Assembly (NCBI RefSeq): GCF_017115045.1
Contig: NZ_JABXKK010000106.1
Span: 1-64,000 of the forward strand
Source: Nostoc sp. NMS8
Lineage (GTDB): Bacteria; Cyanobacteriota; Cyanobacteriia; Cyanobacteriales; Nostocaceae
DNA: 64,000 nt
Direction of reading: 5' to 3'
Position 1 is the stretch's first letter; each line of letters begins with the position of its first letter. Below are positions 54,939-62,528 of the stretch, in pieces. The notes beneath the pieces were generated by a model. The model was not told where the DNA came from and made no database searches. It worked only from the letters and a program-made list of their open reading frames with translations. Made by a program: the position numbers and the translations under genes.

Positions 54939-56630
54939 TCATGCAGTGAACTGTTGAACAAACTGTCTTGCTACCTCAAGTTCAGGGTCATTCTTTAAGT
55001 CTTTTGCTAGCACTTCACTTACCCATTTCGGCCCGTGGTTTCCGATACTTTTAACGAAACCTTCTAATTCACCTACTTCTAAAACTAGTAGGCCAATAGA
55101 TTTAAGTTTTATTTGTAATCTGTCAAATGCTTGAGTTGCGTCTCCATTAGGGATAAATGGTTTACCTACTTCCTTAGCATGTGCCCAAGCAGAAGCTTTT
55201 TTTAAAGACTTCTGAATTTGTCTAATCTTTTCCAAAGGAAAGATTTGCTCTTTCGTACTCTCAAAAATTTCTTCAATTTCATTTTTCAGTTCTGTTGTTT
55301 GCAATTCAGGTCTTTTTTTATCAATGGAATTCTTGACAATTCTCCAATCTTTTTCTATATCCTGCCAATCCCCTCCTAGTTCACTATAAATATTCTGTAA
55401 CGGATTACTATCATTTAAAATATCAAAGTCTGAAACAACTTTCATTGGAACATTTAGCTTCTTTAATGATTTTATTACTACTGGAATTCTATGCTTGCCG
55501 CCGCAATGAATAAAAAGAATATCAGGGAGAATCTCATTTGTATTGTCGTAAAGACTAGATAGAATTGCCGAATATAATCTACAATCAGAATCACTTTCAC
55601 AAATAACTACATTGGTATGGAAAAGTCCATTAAGTACGTTAGAATGTCTCAGTAACGAGTCATTCCAAATACTTTTAATGTCTTGACTATCCAGAACACT
55701 TACTGTATTGATTGACCCGCTTCGTTGAATTCTAACGATTCTCAAATTAGAAACATTTGCATCAAGTAATCCTTTTAAAAAATCTTCGCTATGAGTCGCC
55801 AAGAATAGTTGTCTCTGGGAAGGTAAATTTTTCGCTAACATTTTCCCTAAAAGTCTTGCCTGAGGTGGATGAAGAAATGCTTCTGGTTCATCAATGAAAA
55901 GCATAGAATAATGAGAAATAAAGGCTGTGAGCAAAACCCCGACAAAACTTCTCATTCCGTCTCCTTGTTCATCCAGACGAGCTAGTTTTTCAATCTCATT
56001 CAAATAGTTAATTGAAATTCTATCTTCACCATTAGGCAAAACTGGTTTTTCTCCTACATAAAGTGGCACCTCACTTCCAGCATTTCTATGAACAATAAGG
56101 TCTGTTCCAAATGCTTGTTTAAAATAATTACTGAATTCGGATTCTAAGTTGTCATTTTTCTGAAGAAAATGAATTGGATGTTGAATTGGTTCAGTAATTA
56201 ATTTAATATTAGGGGCGGGATTTGCTGCTTTCAGCCTATCTTCTGTTCCTAACATATTTGCAAAAACTGCCGTTAATTCGCCTAAGCCATTGTCAGAATT
56301 AATCCAAAAGCCTTCAATACTAGGTCTATAAATATTAAAACCAAAACCTTGAAGCTGAGGCTCTGGATTGCCTTGATATTTCTCTATAGATATTTTTTCT
56401 AGAAAAGATTTAAAACCCGCTTCATCACCTTCCTTGCAAATTGTTAAATCCCTTAGAACTTTTGCGTTTTGTTTACCATTGAATTTTGACTTTAAAAGGC
56501 TTAATGACTCTTTCAAGGTAGCACTTTTTCCAGCATTATTTGGTCCAACAAATACTACTATTTCATTCGCCTTTAGTACAATCTTAGTGCCATCGTTAAA
56601 CTCTATTTCGCTTATCGAAATTTTTGTCAT
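54939..56630 (-). CDS. OLD-family ATPase/TOPRIM nuclease
   Basis: A 563-residue protein of the overcoming-lysogenization-defect type. Walker A is GPNNAGKS (29-36); ABC-type Walker B is MLFIDEPEAFLHPPQARLLG, with switch His in FLATHSEDFLKGLL. A C-terminal TOPRIM-like region has VVICESDSDCRLYSAI (first acidic motif) and KVVSDFDIL (DxD). Such class 1 OLD proteins are nucleases implicated in phage defence, alone or with partners. No UvrD-like helicase (Gabija) or reverse transcriptase lies next to it in this window. AT content resembles the neighbours. Confidence 0.78.
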   Translation of the reverse strand: MTKISISEIEFNDGTKIVLKANEIVVFVGPNNAGKSATLKESLSLLKSKFNGKQNAKVLRDLTICKEGDEAGFKSFLEKISIEKYQGNPEPQLQGFGFNIYRPSIEGFWINSDNGLGELTAVFANMLGTEDRLKAANPAPNIKLITEPIQHPIHFLQKNDNLESEFSNYFKQAFGTDLIVHRNAGSEVPLYVGEKPVLPNGEDRISINYLNEIEKLARLDEQGDGMRSFVGVLLTAFISHYSMLFIDEPEAFLHPPQARLLGKMLAKNLPSQRQLFLATHSEDFLKGLLDANVSNLRIVRIQRSGSINTVSVLDSQDIKSIWNDSLLRHSNVLNGLFHTNVVICESDSDCRLYSAILSSLYDNTNEILPDILFIHCGGKHRIPVVIKSLKKLNVPMKVVSDFDILNDSNPLQNIYSELGGDWQDIEKDWRIVKNSIDKKRPELQTTELKNEIEEIFESTKEQIFPLEKIRQIQKSLKKASAWAHAKEVGKPFIPNGDATQAFDRLQIKLKSIGLLVLEVGELEGFVKSIGNHGPKWVSEVLAKDLKNDPELEVARQFVQQFTA

Positions 56631-56654
56631 ATAGCAATCTGAAATGAGTTATAT

Positions 56655-56743
56655 AGCGGTTCCCGACCTAGTGAGGTACGTTTTCAAAGCTACTAACCTT
56701 GGTAAATAAGATTTAGGTGTACCTCAGTAGACCAGGAAACGCT
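56655..56743. mobile_element. MITE-like element with 25-bp terminal inverted repeats
   Basis: The left arm AGCGGTTCCCGACCTAGTGA (from 56655) and the complement of the right arm, AGCGTTTCCTGGTCTACTGA (from 56743), match at about 20 of 25 positions over the full arm. The 89-bp unit has no gene. Similar AGCG(G/T)TTCC...GAGGTAC palindromes are common in Nostoc intergenic DNA, as I recall. Confidence 0.6.
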
Positions 56744-56917
56744 ACAGCTTAATTGACTTATGTGAAAACGCCCAAGATAATCGTTACCCAATTACAAAGC
56801 GGACGATTAAAATTGGAGTTGTAACGCAACTGCGGTTTAAGTACAGCTTGTTTAGGCAATTTAATAGTTAAACAAGCCGTTTGGATAAACTACCACAGGT
56901 TATACTCTAAGTCAAAC

Positions 56918-56967
56918 GCGATCGCCTCAATTATCTATCTGCTAAAGGCTTTGCGGTATGCGATCGC
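56918..56967. repeat. HIP1-bounded 50-bp repeat, copy 2
   Basis: Identical to 53903-53952. It is followed directly by TATTCCTGTGAGTCGTGATT, then GGGCGATCGCCTCAATTATG, a second, diverged start of the same unit at about 56993. Confidence 0.7.
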
Positions 56968-57102
56968 TATTCCTGTGAGTCGTGATTTTTGGGCGATCGC
57001 CTCAATTATGTAACTGCTAGAGGTTTTGCTGATAACTTAAGAACAAGGAAATAGGCGATCGCGTAACATAGAATTATAACTGACTTCAAAACAGCAAATT
57101 AT

Positions 57103-57246
57103 ATGCTAGAAGCAAATATACGCGACAACCAAGAGCTTTCTCAGCTAATCCAACAAGCCAACTCTAAGCGAGAAGCGATCGCCTTAGTCCAAGAAGGGCA
57201 ACCAAAAGCAGTGCTGTTAAGTTTCATCAGAGGTTTGACTTACTAA
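57103..57246 (+). pseudogene. Truncated Phd/YefM-type antitoxin
   Basis: An ATG frame of 47 residues (MLEANIRDNQELSQLIQQAN then SKREAIALVQEGQPKAVLLS) matches the N-terminal DNA-binding half of Phd/YefM antitoxins. After LLS it goes to FIRGLTY and stops, whereas intact members continue with a helix (roughly xxAFEDLL). A shifted frame reads FDLLNW here, so a frameshift may have truncated the protein. No toxin gene is adjacent. Confidence 0.6.
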
Positions 57247-57361
57247 ATTGGCTTGTTTATTTAAGTAATTCACGTATTTATTTTGGTGTATCGTTTATTT
57301 GTAGTTAATTAATTCTGCTTAATTTTTGCATCGTCCTACTTGTGCGAATTCAAAACAGTTA

Positions 57362-58642
57362 CTATTCCTGTAAAACAGTCTTTGATACAATCCTAGTTTT
57401 CTTCAGGTCAGCTTCAGAAAGTTGTTCCCCAGCTTGCAGGCGAGTGGCGGAAGTTTGCAATACTGTCGCCGCCCCTTTATCTCCTATTTGTAAAGCGGTT
57501 TTGGCTGCTGTTTGTAGCATCGTGGCTGCACCTGTGCGATCGCCTTGTTGCAATTTCGCCTCGGCTAACTGGGTTTGCCGATACTTCGCTAATGCTAAAA
57601 TAGACTGTTGCACCTGGGGATTAGATGTCGGTTGATACGCCCGCACTACATCTGCATACACTGGCATCAAGGGCGAAAGTAAACCTTCTTCGTTAACCAA
57701 TGGGTCATCATAACGGATTTGCAGATGCGCGATCGCTCGTTTACCTTCTGGCAATTGTCCCAAATAAATGTTTGCCAAAACTACCCGTTCTACATCCTGC
57801 ATCAAATCTCCCAAACGGACAGCAAAGCTACCATCAGCTTCCGGTTCTACTGGTAACTCGATTGTGTCTGGGGCAACTTGGGCAATGGGTTTCAATTCCG
57901 CTAATCGGACATTGGGCACTAGAGATAACAGCAAATAGGCATTAGTTAGCCCAATCGATTGAATCCTTCCAAACAGTCGGCTAAATTGCTCTACAGCTTG
58001 TTCAGGATGTTCAATATGGGCTAAAGTGCCACCACCGACATCGGCAATTTTTTCTAATAAATCCTGATTCCAGCTATTGCCAAATCCGAGAGTGTTGATC
58101 GTTAGGTTCAGCTTGGCAGCCTTTTGCGCCAGTTTGAGACAGCGTTTATTGTCATCTCGCCCAATATCCCACTTCCAAATCCGCAAAGCGCTTTCACCAT
58201 GACCATCTGTCAGCAAAAACGCCTGGGAAACAGCGCCTCTTGTGCCCTTCATCAATTCTGTAATTCCCAGTTCCAAACCATCAGCGATCGCAGTGCCGCC
58301 GCTAGCAGTCAGTTTGCTTTTTATTTGAGATTTGATGCTTTCGGGGTCTTCGATCGCTTGGTTAGGGATAATGACTTCCGCAGAACCGGAAAAAGCCACA
58401 ACTGAGATGCGATCGCCTACTTTCAAACGATCGATTAATCCTTCCACTGCCTGAATCACCGTTTTAATTGGTTGTCCATGCATGGAACCACTTTTATCCA
58501 AAATCAAGCAGAGATTAAGGGGCAGATTTTGGTCAGACTCACCAGCGATGGCAAAAATTGTAATTGCCAATTGACGTTGGCTACTTGTTTGAGCCACATC
58601 AACATTATTGTCATTTAACGCCGAGAGCAATTTAACTTTCAT
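57362..58642 (-). CDS. vWA-domain protein 1
   Basis: A 426-residue protein with a von Willebrand factor A domain: MIDAS motif LDKSGSMHGQ (about residue 49), LTASGGTAIADGLELG carrying the conserved Thr, and LLTDGHGES with the late Asp. A beta-sandwich-like region follows (NVRLAELKPIAQVAPDTIEL), then a helical Gln/Ala-rich C-terminus (QGDRTGAATMLQTAAKTALQ). No signal peptide, so likely cytoplasmic; a metal-dependent protein-binding role is presumed. It is a tandem paralogue of the next gene, whose stop overlaps its start (ATGA). It contains an insertion near GESALRIWKWDIGRDDN relative to the paralogue. Confidence 0.85.
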   Translation of the reverse strand: MKVKLLSALNDNNVDVAQTSSQRQLAITIFAIAGESDQNLPLNLCLILDKSGSMHGQPIKTVIQAVEGLIDRLKVGDRISVVAFSGSAEVIIPNQAIEDPESIKSQIKSKLTASGGTAIADGLELGITELMKGTRGAVSQAFLLTDGHGESALRIWKWDIGRDDNKRCLKLAQKAAKLNLTINTLGFGNSWNQDLLEKIADVGGGTLAHIEHPEQAVEQFSRLFGRIQSIGLTNAYLLLSLVPNVRLAELKPIAQVAPDTIELPVEPEADGSFAVRLGDLMQDVERVVLANIYLGQLPEGKRAIAHLQIRYDDPLVNEEGLLSPLMPVYADVVRAYQPTSNPQVQQSILALAKYRQTQLAEAKLQQGDRTGAATMLQTAAKTALQIGDKGAATVLQTSATRLQAGEQLSEADLKKTRIVSKTVLQE

Positions 58643-59895
58643 TGAGGAGGGGTATCTTGCAAAATTGTTTTGGAGACAATTCTGGTTTTCTTGCGATCGC
58701 TTTCAGATAAATCTCCACCAGATTGTAGCTGGGTGGCAGAAGTTTGCAACACCGTCGCCGCCCCAGTATCTCCCATTTGCAAGGCAGTTTTCGCAGCCGT
58801 TTGTAACATTGTCGCCGCACCAGAGCGATCGCCCTGTTGTAATTTCGTCTCGGCTAGCTGGGTTTGGCGATACTTCGCTAATGCTAAAATAGAATGCTGC
58901 ACCTGGGGATTCAGGTCTGCTTGGTAATTTTTGACTACATGGGCATAAACTGGGATATTTGCTGTAACTAAACCTACTTTGTTGGCAGATGGATCGTCGT
59001 AGCGGACTTGCACATTAGCGATCGCTTGTTCACCTGTTGGCAATTGTCCCAAATAAATATTAGCTAAGATTACCCGTTCTGCATCTTTCATTAAATCTCC
59101 CAACCTTACTGCAAAACGTCCATCAGCTTCTTGTTGCAGTGGTAACTCAATTGTGTCTGGGGAAACTTGAGCAACCGGTTTGAGTTCCGCTAACCGGACA
59201 TTGGGCATTAGAGAGAATAACAGATAAGCGTTAGTCAATCCCACCGTTTGAATGCGGCTAAACAGGCGATTAAACTCCTCCTCTGCCTGTTCGGGTTTTT
59301 GAATATAAGATAAAGTACCTAAGCCAGCATCGGCAATTTTTTCTAAAACATCTTGGTTCCAGTTGTCACCAAATCCCAAAGTATTTAAAGTCAAATTATA
59401 GCTAGCAGCCAATTGGGCGAATTTTAAACAGCGATTGTTATCACCGTGTTCATTTTCCCCGTCGGTTAACAAAAAGGCTTGGGAAACAGTATCTTTTTTG
59501 CCCTTTGCCAACTCCTCAATCCCCAAGCGCAGTCCTTCATCAATTGCAGTTCCACCATCGGCGGCTAGGCGGTTAATTTGCTGTTTGATTTTCTCTGGAT
59601 TTTCGACACTTTGACTAGATACTAAGACTTTGGCACGGTGATCGAAAACTACCACACTGAGGCGATCGCCAGGATTGAGTCTATCCACCAGACGATTCGC
59701 TGCTTTTTTGACCGTTTCTAGCGATCGCCCATTCATCGAACCACTATGATCGAGAATTAAGCATAAATTCAACGGTACATGGCGGTCTTGAGTCTCTGCG
59801 ATCGCCGAAATCGAAACTCCTAACTGACGCTGACTGTTCAGTTGATTCGCGTCCAAATTACCATCATTCAAGGCAGGCTGCAAGCTAACCTTCAT
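58639..59895 (-). CDS. vWA-domain protein 2
   Basis: A 418-residue paralogue of the preceding protein with the same layout: MIDAS LDHSGSMNGR, AADGGTAIDEGLRLG, LLTDGENEHGDN, then the sandwich region (NVRLAELKPVAQVSPDTIEL) and Gln/Ala-rich C-terminus ending in DTPPQ. The 3' halves of the two genes are highly similar at DNA level. The two genes overlap by 4 bp, so they are translationally coupled. Confidence 0.87.
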   Translation of the reverse strand: MKVSLQPALNDGNLDANQLNSQRQLGVSISAIAETQDRHVPLNLCLILDHSGSMNGRSLETVKKAANRLVDRLNPGDRLSVVVFDHRAKVLVSSQSVENPEKIKQQINRLAADGGTAIDEGLRLGIEELAKGKKDTVSQAFLLTDGENEHGDNNRCLKFAQLAASYNLTLNTLGFGDNWNQDVLEKIADAGLGTLSYIQKPEQAEEEFNRLFSRIQTVGLTNAYLLFSLMPNVRLAELKPVAQVSPDTIELPLQQEADGRFAVRLGDLMKDAERVILANIYLGQLPTGEQAIANVQVRYDDPSANKVGLVTANIPVYAHVVKNYQADLNPQVQHSILALAKYRQTQLAETKLQQGDRSGAATMLQTAAKTALQMGDTGAATVLQTSATQLQSGGDLSESDRKKTRIVSKTILQDTPPQ

Positions 59896-60133
59896 AACTT
59901 AAAGTCCCTATTCAGGATATACATATAAAAAAATAACTTCAAAGCACTACTTTAACTCTACGGAAAACCTATCTAACACAAATACACTAATATAATCAGA
60001 ATATCTTAGAAGCCAAGCATTGGCAGATGCGAAGCCACCTTCAGCATTAGGGAGAAATCCGCACCTTGAGGGAGGCGTGCATCGCGCTAGGATGTATTAC
60101 AGTTAACGGCATAGTTTCAGGCGATCAGTTGCT

Positions 60134-60796
60134 ATGGACATTTCCCCAATCAAAGCTGTTCAAGCCCCATATTACGGCGATAGCTCTTACCGGACACCAC
60201 CGCCAGATTTACCTTCCCTCTTATTGAAGGAGCGAATCGTCTATATTGGGATGCCTCTGGTGCCTGCTGTCACCGAATTAATCGTGGCCGAATTGCTGTT
60301 TTTGCAATCCGACGACCCGGAAAAACCGATTAAAATCTATATCAACTCTACCGGCACTTCCGGTTACAGTGGCGAACCTATTGGCTTTGAAACCGAAGCC
60401 TTCGCCATTTATGACACCATGAAATATATCAAGCCTCCTATCCACACCATCTGCGTCGGTTCCGCGATGGGTATGGCAGCAATGCTACTGAGTGCTGGTA
60501 CAAAAGGTTGCCGTGCTAGTTTGCCTCACTCCTCAATTATCCTGCATCAGCCCAAGAGTTACGCCCAAGGTCAAGCAACGGATATTCAAATTCGCGCTAG
60601 GGAAGTTTTGGTAAATAAAGGGGCGTTAGTTGATATTCTACATCGCACCACTGGACAGGCTCCAGAAAAAATTACTAAAGATATGGATCGGCTGTTGTAT
60701 CTAACACCCTATGAAGCGAAGGAATACGGACTAATTGACCGAGTTTTTGAAAAAGAAGAACTCGCAAATCCCCCACTCCCTGCCAGTGTTCTTTAA
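60134..60796 (+). CDS. clpR: ClpR, catalytically inactive ClpP-like subunit
   Basis: A 220-residue ClpP homologue. The ClpP active-site Ser position is replaced: CVGSAMGMAAMLLSAG aligns with the usual CVGLAASMGSFLLAAG, putting Gly where Ser is. His is retained (IILHQP), and the Asp position of ClpP (RDFFMS in the next gene) reads LLYLT here. These changes are those of cyanobacterial ClpR, which forms a mixed ClpP3/R core with ClpP. It is followed by clpP in the same direction. It starts in a region with a HIP-like GGCGATCAG before the ATG; no clear ribosome-binding site. Confidence 0.9.
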   Translation: MDISPIKAVQAPYYGDSSYRTPPPDLPSLLLKERIVYIGMPLVPAVTELIVAELLFLQSDDPEKPIKIYINSTGTSGYSGEPIGFETEAFAIYDTMKYIKPPIHTICVGSAMGMAAMLLSAGTKGCRASLPHSSIILHQPKSYAQGQATDIQIRAREVLVNKGALVDILHRTTGQAPEKITKDMDRLLYLTPYEAKEYGLIDRVFEKEELANPPLPASVL

Positions 60797-60926
60797 TTTG
60801 TCTTTTGTCATTTGTCCTTTGTCCTTTGTTAATAACCAAAAATTATTAATGTTAACGACCAATGACCAATGACCAATGACTAATGACCAATGACTAATGA
60901 CTAATTAAAAACGGAGTAAGTAAGTT
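60797..60926. repeat. Two 7-bp STRR arrays between clpR and clpP
   Basis: Five TTTGTCN-type units (about 60798-60832) are followed by seven GACYAAT units (60857-60905). They are typical heterocystous-cyanobacterial STRRs and sit inside an operon. The arrays are roughly inverted complements of each other and could form a hairpin. Confidence 0.8.
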
Positions 60927-61538
60927 ATGCCTATAGGCGTTCCTAAAGTTCCTTACCGGATGCCCGGTGGACAATATACAGATTGGATTAGCATCTACGA
61001 TCGCCTTTACCGGGAACGGATTATTTTCTTGGGGCGAGATATTGATGATGAAATCGCCAATCAAATTATTGCTGTAATGCTGTATCTGGACTCAGACGAT
61101 CCAGGTAAAGACATTTATTTATACATCAATTCTCCCGGTGGGATGGTTACATCTGGCATGGCGATTTTTGACACCATGCAACATATCAAATCAGATGTAG
61201 TAACTATTTGCGTAGGTTTAGCTGCTTCAATGGGGTCTTTCCTGCTGGCAGCTGGCACCAAAGGCAAACGGCTAGCATTGCCTCACTCACGGATTATGAT
61301 TCACCAGCCTTCAGGTGGCACCCGTGGACAAGCAACCGATATCGAAATTGAAGCTAGAGAGATTCTACGGATTCGTCACCAGCTTAATGGTATCTATGCC
61401 GATAAAACAGGTCAGACCATAGAAAAAATTGAAAAAGATATGGATCGCGACTTTTTCATGTCTGCCGAAGAAGCTAAAGAATACGGTTTAATCGACCGTG
61501 TGATTGAAGAACGAACCTCGGTAATAACTGGGGAGTAG
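60927..61538 (+). CDS. clpP: ATP-dependent Clp protease proteolytic subunit
   Basis: A 203-residue serine protease subunit. The active Ser is in CVGLAASMGSFLLAAGTKGK, His in IMIHQPSGGTRGQATD and Asp in DRDFFMSAEEAKEYGLID. Together with the preceding clpR it matches the cyanobacterial clpR-clpP3 operon, whose product pairs with ClpC. Only a GGAG lies before the ATG (ACGGAGTAAGTAAGTT), a good ribosome-binding site. Confidence 0.93.
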   Translation: MPIGVPKVPYRMPGGQYTDWISIYDRLYRERIIFLGRDIDDEIANQIIAVMLYLDSDDPGKDIYLYINSPGGMVTSGMAIFDTMQHIKSDVVTICVGLAASMGSFLLAAGTKGKRLALPHSRIMIHQPSGGTRGQATDIEIEAREILRIRHQLNGIYADKTGQTIEKIEKDMDRDFFMSAEEAKEYGLIDRVIEERTSVITGE

Positions 61539-61620
61539 GGAGGCAGGGGGCAGAGGGGCAGGGAGCAGGGGAAGAATTCTAAATCCCCGTCCCCAATCCC
61601 CAGTCTCTTCTTTAAACAAA
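61535..61620. repeat. G-rich and CCCC repeats after clpP
   Basis: GGGGGCAGAGGGGCAGGGAG and ATCCCCGTCCCCAATCCCCA alternate as short direct repeats of 7-8 bp and are partly complementary to each other. Related sequence is found between kdpB and kdpA. Confidence 0.45.
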
Positions 61621-61731
61621 CTGTCAACATTGAACTTTAAAAAAGCAAATTAGCCCTTATTATTGATAGTTCAGGCATAAAGCTGATAGCTGATAGCCTC
61701 TAGCTGCATATTCGATAGCTCATAGCTCAAG

Positions 61732-62355
61732 ATGGATCTTGGAGATTGCTACCGTTTATTGGGTTTAAGATCGGGAGCTTCTTTTGCTGACATCAAAGCG
61801 TCTTATCGACGACTGGCGCAGCAATATCATCCCGATATCAACCCAGATGACAACAAAGCCAAAGATAAATTTATTGCCTTAACAGAGGCTTACAAACTCC
61901 TGCTGACAGTAGTACTGCCAGACGAAACTGCTGCACATTCAAGTCAGGTGTCAACATCTGGGCATGATGATACCAAAACAACGCAGCGGCAGAAAACACC
62001 AGTAACAACGGTGACAAGCCAAGAATCAGGGAAACCAAAGCCGCCTAATCTGTTGGAAATAGAAGAACGGCTGAAGTGGAAGACTTATGAGCAATTGCAG
62101 CGATTTTTGCAAGAAAGACGATTTCCCCAAGCGATCGCCCTGGCGGAAGCTTTAGCAGATCGGTTGTCAACAGATGCAGAAGTTCGCCAATGGCTAGCGA
62201 TCGCTTATCAAATTTGGGGACGGGCGTTAATTTCGGAAAAACAACTGCTTAAAGCCAGAATTTATCTCAAAAAAGCTTTGAAGACAGACCCCCATAATAA
62301 AAGTCTTTGGTATGAAGTCCAGCGCGATTTTCAACGTTTAGAACAAATTTTTTAA
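61732..62355 (+). CDS. DnaJ-domain protein with TPR-like C-terminus
   Basis: A 207-residue protein with an N-terminal J domain (LGDCYRLLGLRSGASFADIK, HPD motif in AQQYHPDINPDDN), a polar linker of about 50 residues, and a C-terminal helical part (RRFPQAIALAEALADRLSTD, LLKARIYLKKALKTDPHNKS) like one or two TPR units. It would stimulate a DnaK and bind clients or a specific partner. It lacks the Gly-rich and zinc regions of true DnaJ. Confidence 0.88.
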   Translation: MDLGDCYRLLGLRSGASFADIKASYRRLAQQYHPDINPDDNKAKDKFIALTEAYKLLLTVVLPDETAAHSSQVSTSGHDDTKTTQRQKTPVTTVTSQESGKPKPPNLLEIEERLKWKTYEQLQRFLQERRFPQAIALAEALADRLSTDAEVRQWLAIAYQIWGRALISEKQLLKARIYLKKALKTDPHNKSLWYEVQRDFQRLEQIF

Positions 62356-62386
62356 AGGTTACAAATTTTTCAATCTCCTTTTCATG

Positions 62387-62461
62387 TCTAAGAAGGGAAT
62401 GCTTTTTGTTGCGGTTCTGCTGCTTAGACGGAAGGCGGGAGCCTTCTAAAAGGCATTCCCA
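62387..62461. repeat. Large imperfect palindrome
   Basis: The outer arms GGGAATGCTTTT and AAAAGGCATTCCC and the inner arms GAAGGC/GCCTTC are nested. It is one of the Nostoc palindromic repeats and may end the DnaJ-domain gene transcript, which stops 32 bp upstream. Confidence 0.55.
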
Positions 62462-62500
62462 GTCTCCGAGTGAGAACGAGGTTACGAATTATCATTCAAT

Positions 62501-62528
62501 CCAAAATCCAAAATCTAAAATCCAAAAT
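62501..62528. repeat. Four-unit CCAAAAT STRR
   Basis: CCAAAAT, CCAAAAT, CTAAAAT and CCAAAAT follow in tandem, directly before the minus-strand stop codon of the aminotransferase gene. Confidence 0.75.

Larger units (their letters stand above)
56631..57361. other. Intergenic region with MITE, repeats and antitoxin fragment
   Basis: 731 bp that contain a MITE-like element (56655-56743), a hairpin (about 56843-56880), the HIP1 repeat copy 2, a truncated antitoxin frame and the 25-bp DUF433-like fragment (57318-57342). Separate entries cover the main parts. Confidence 0.6.

Noticed and set aside
60857..60905. CRISPR-like array
   Set aside because: The unit is only 7 bp with no spacers; it is an STRR.
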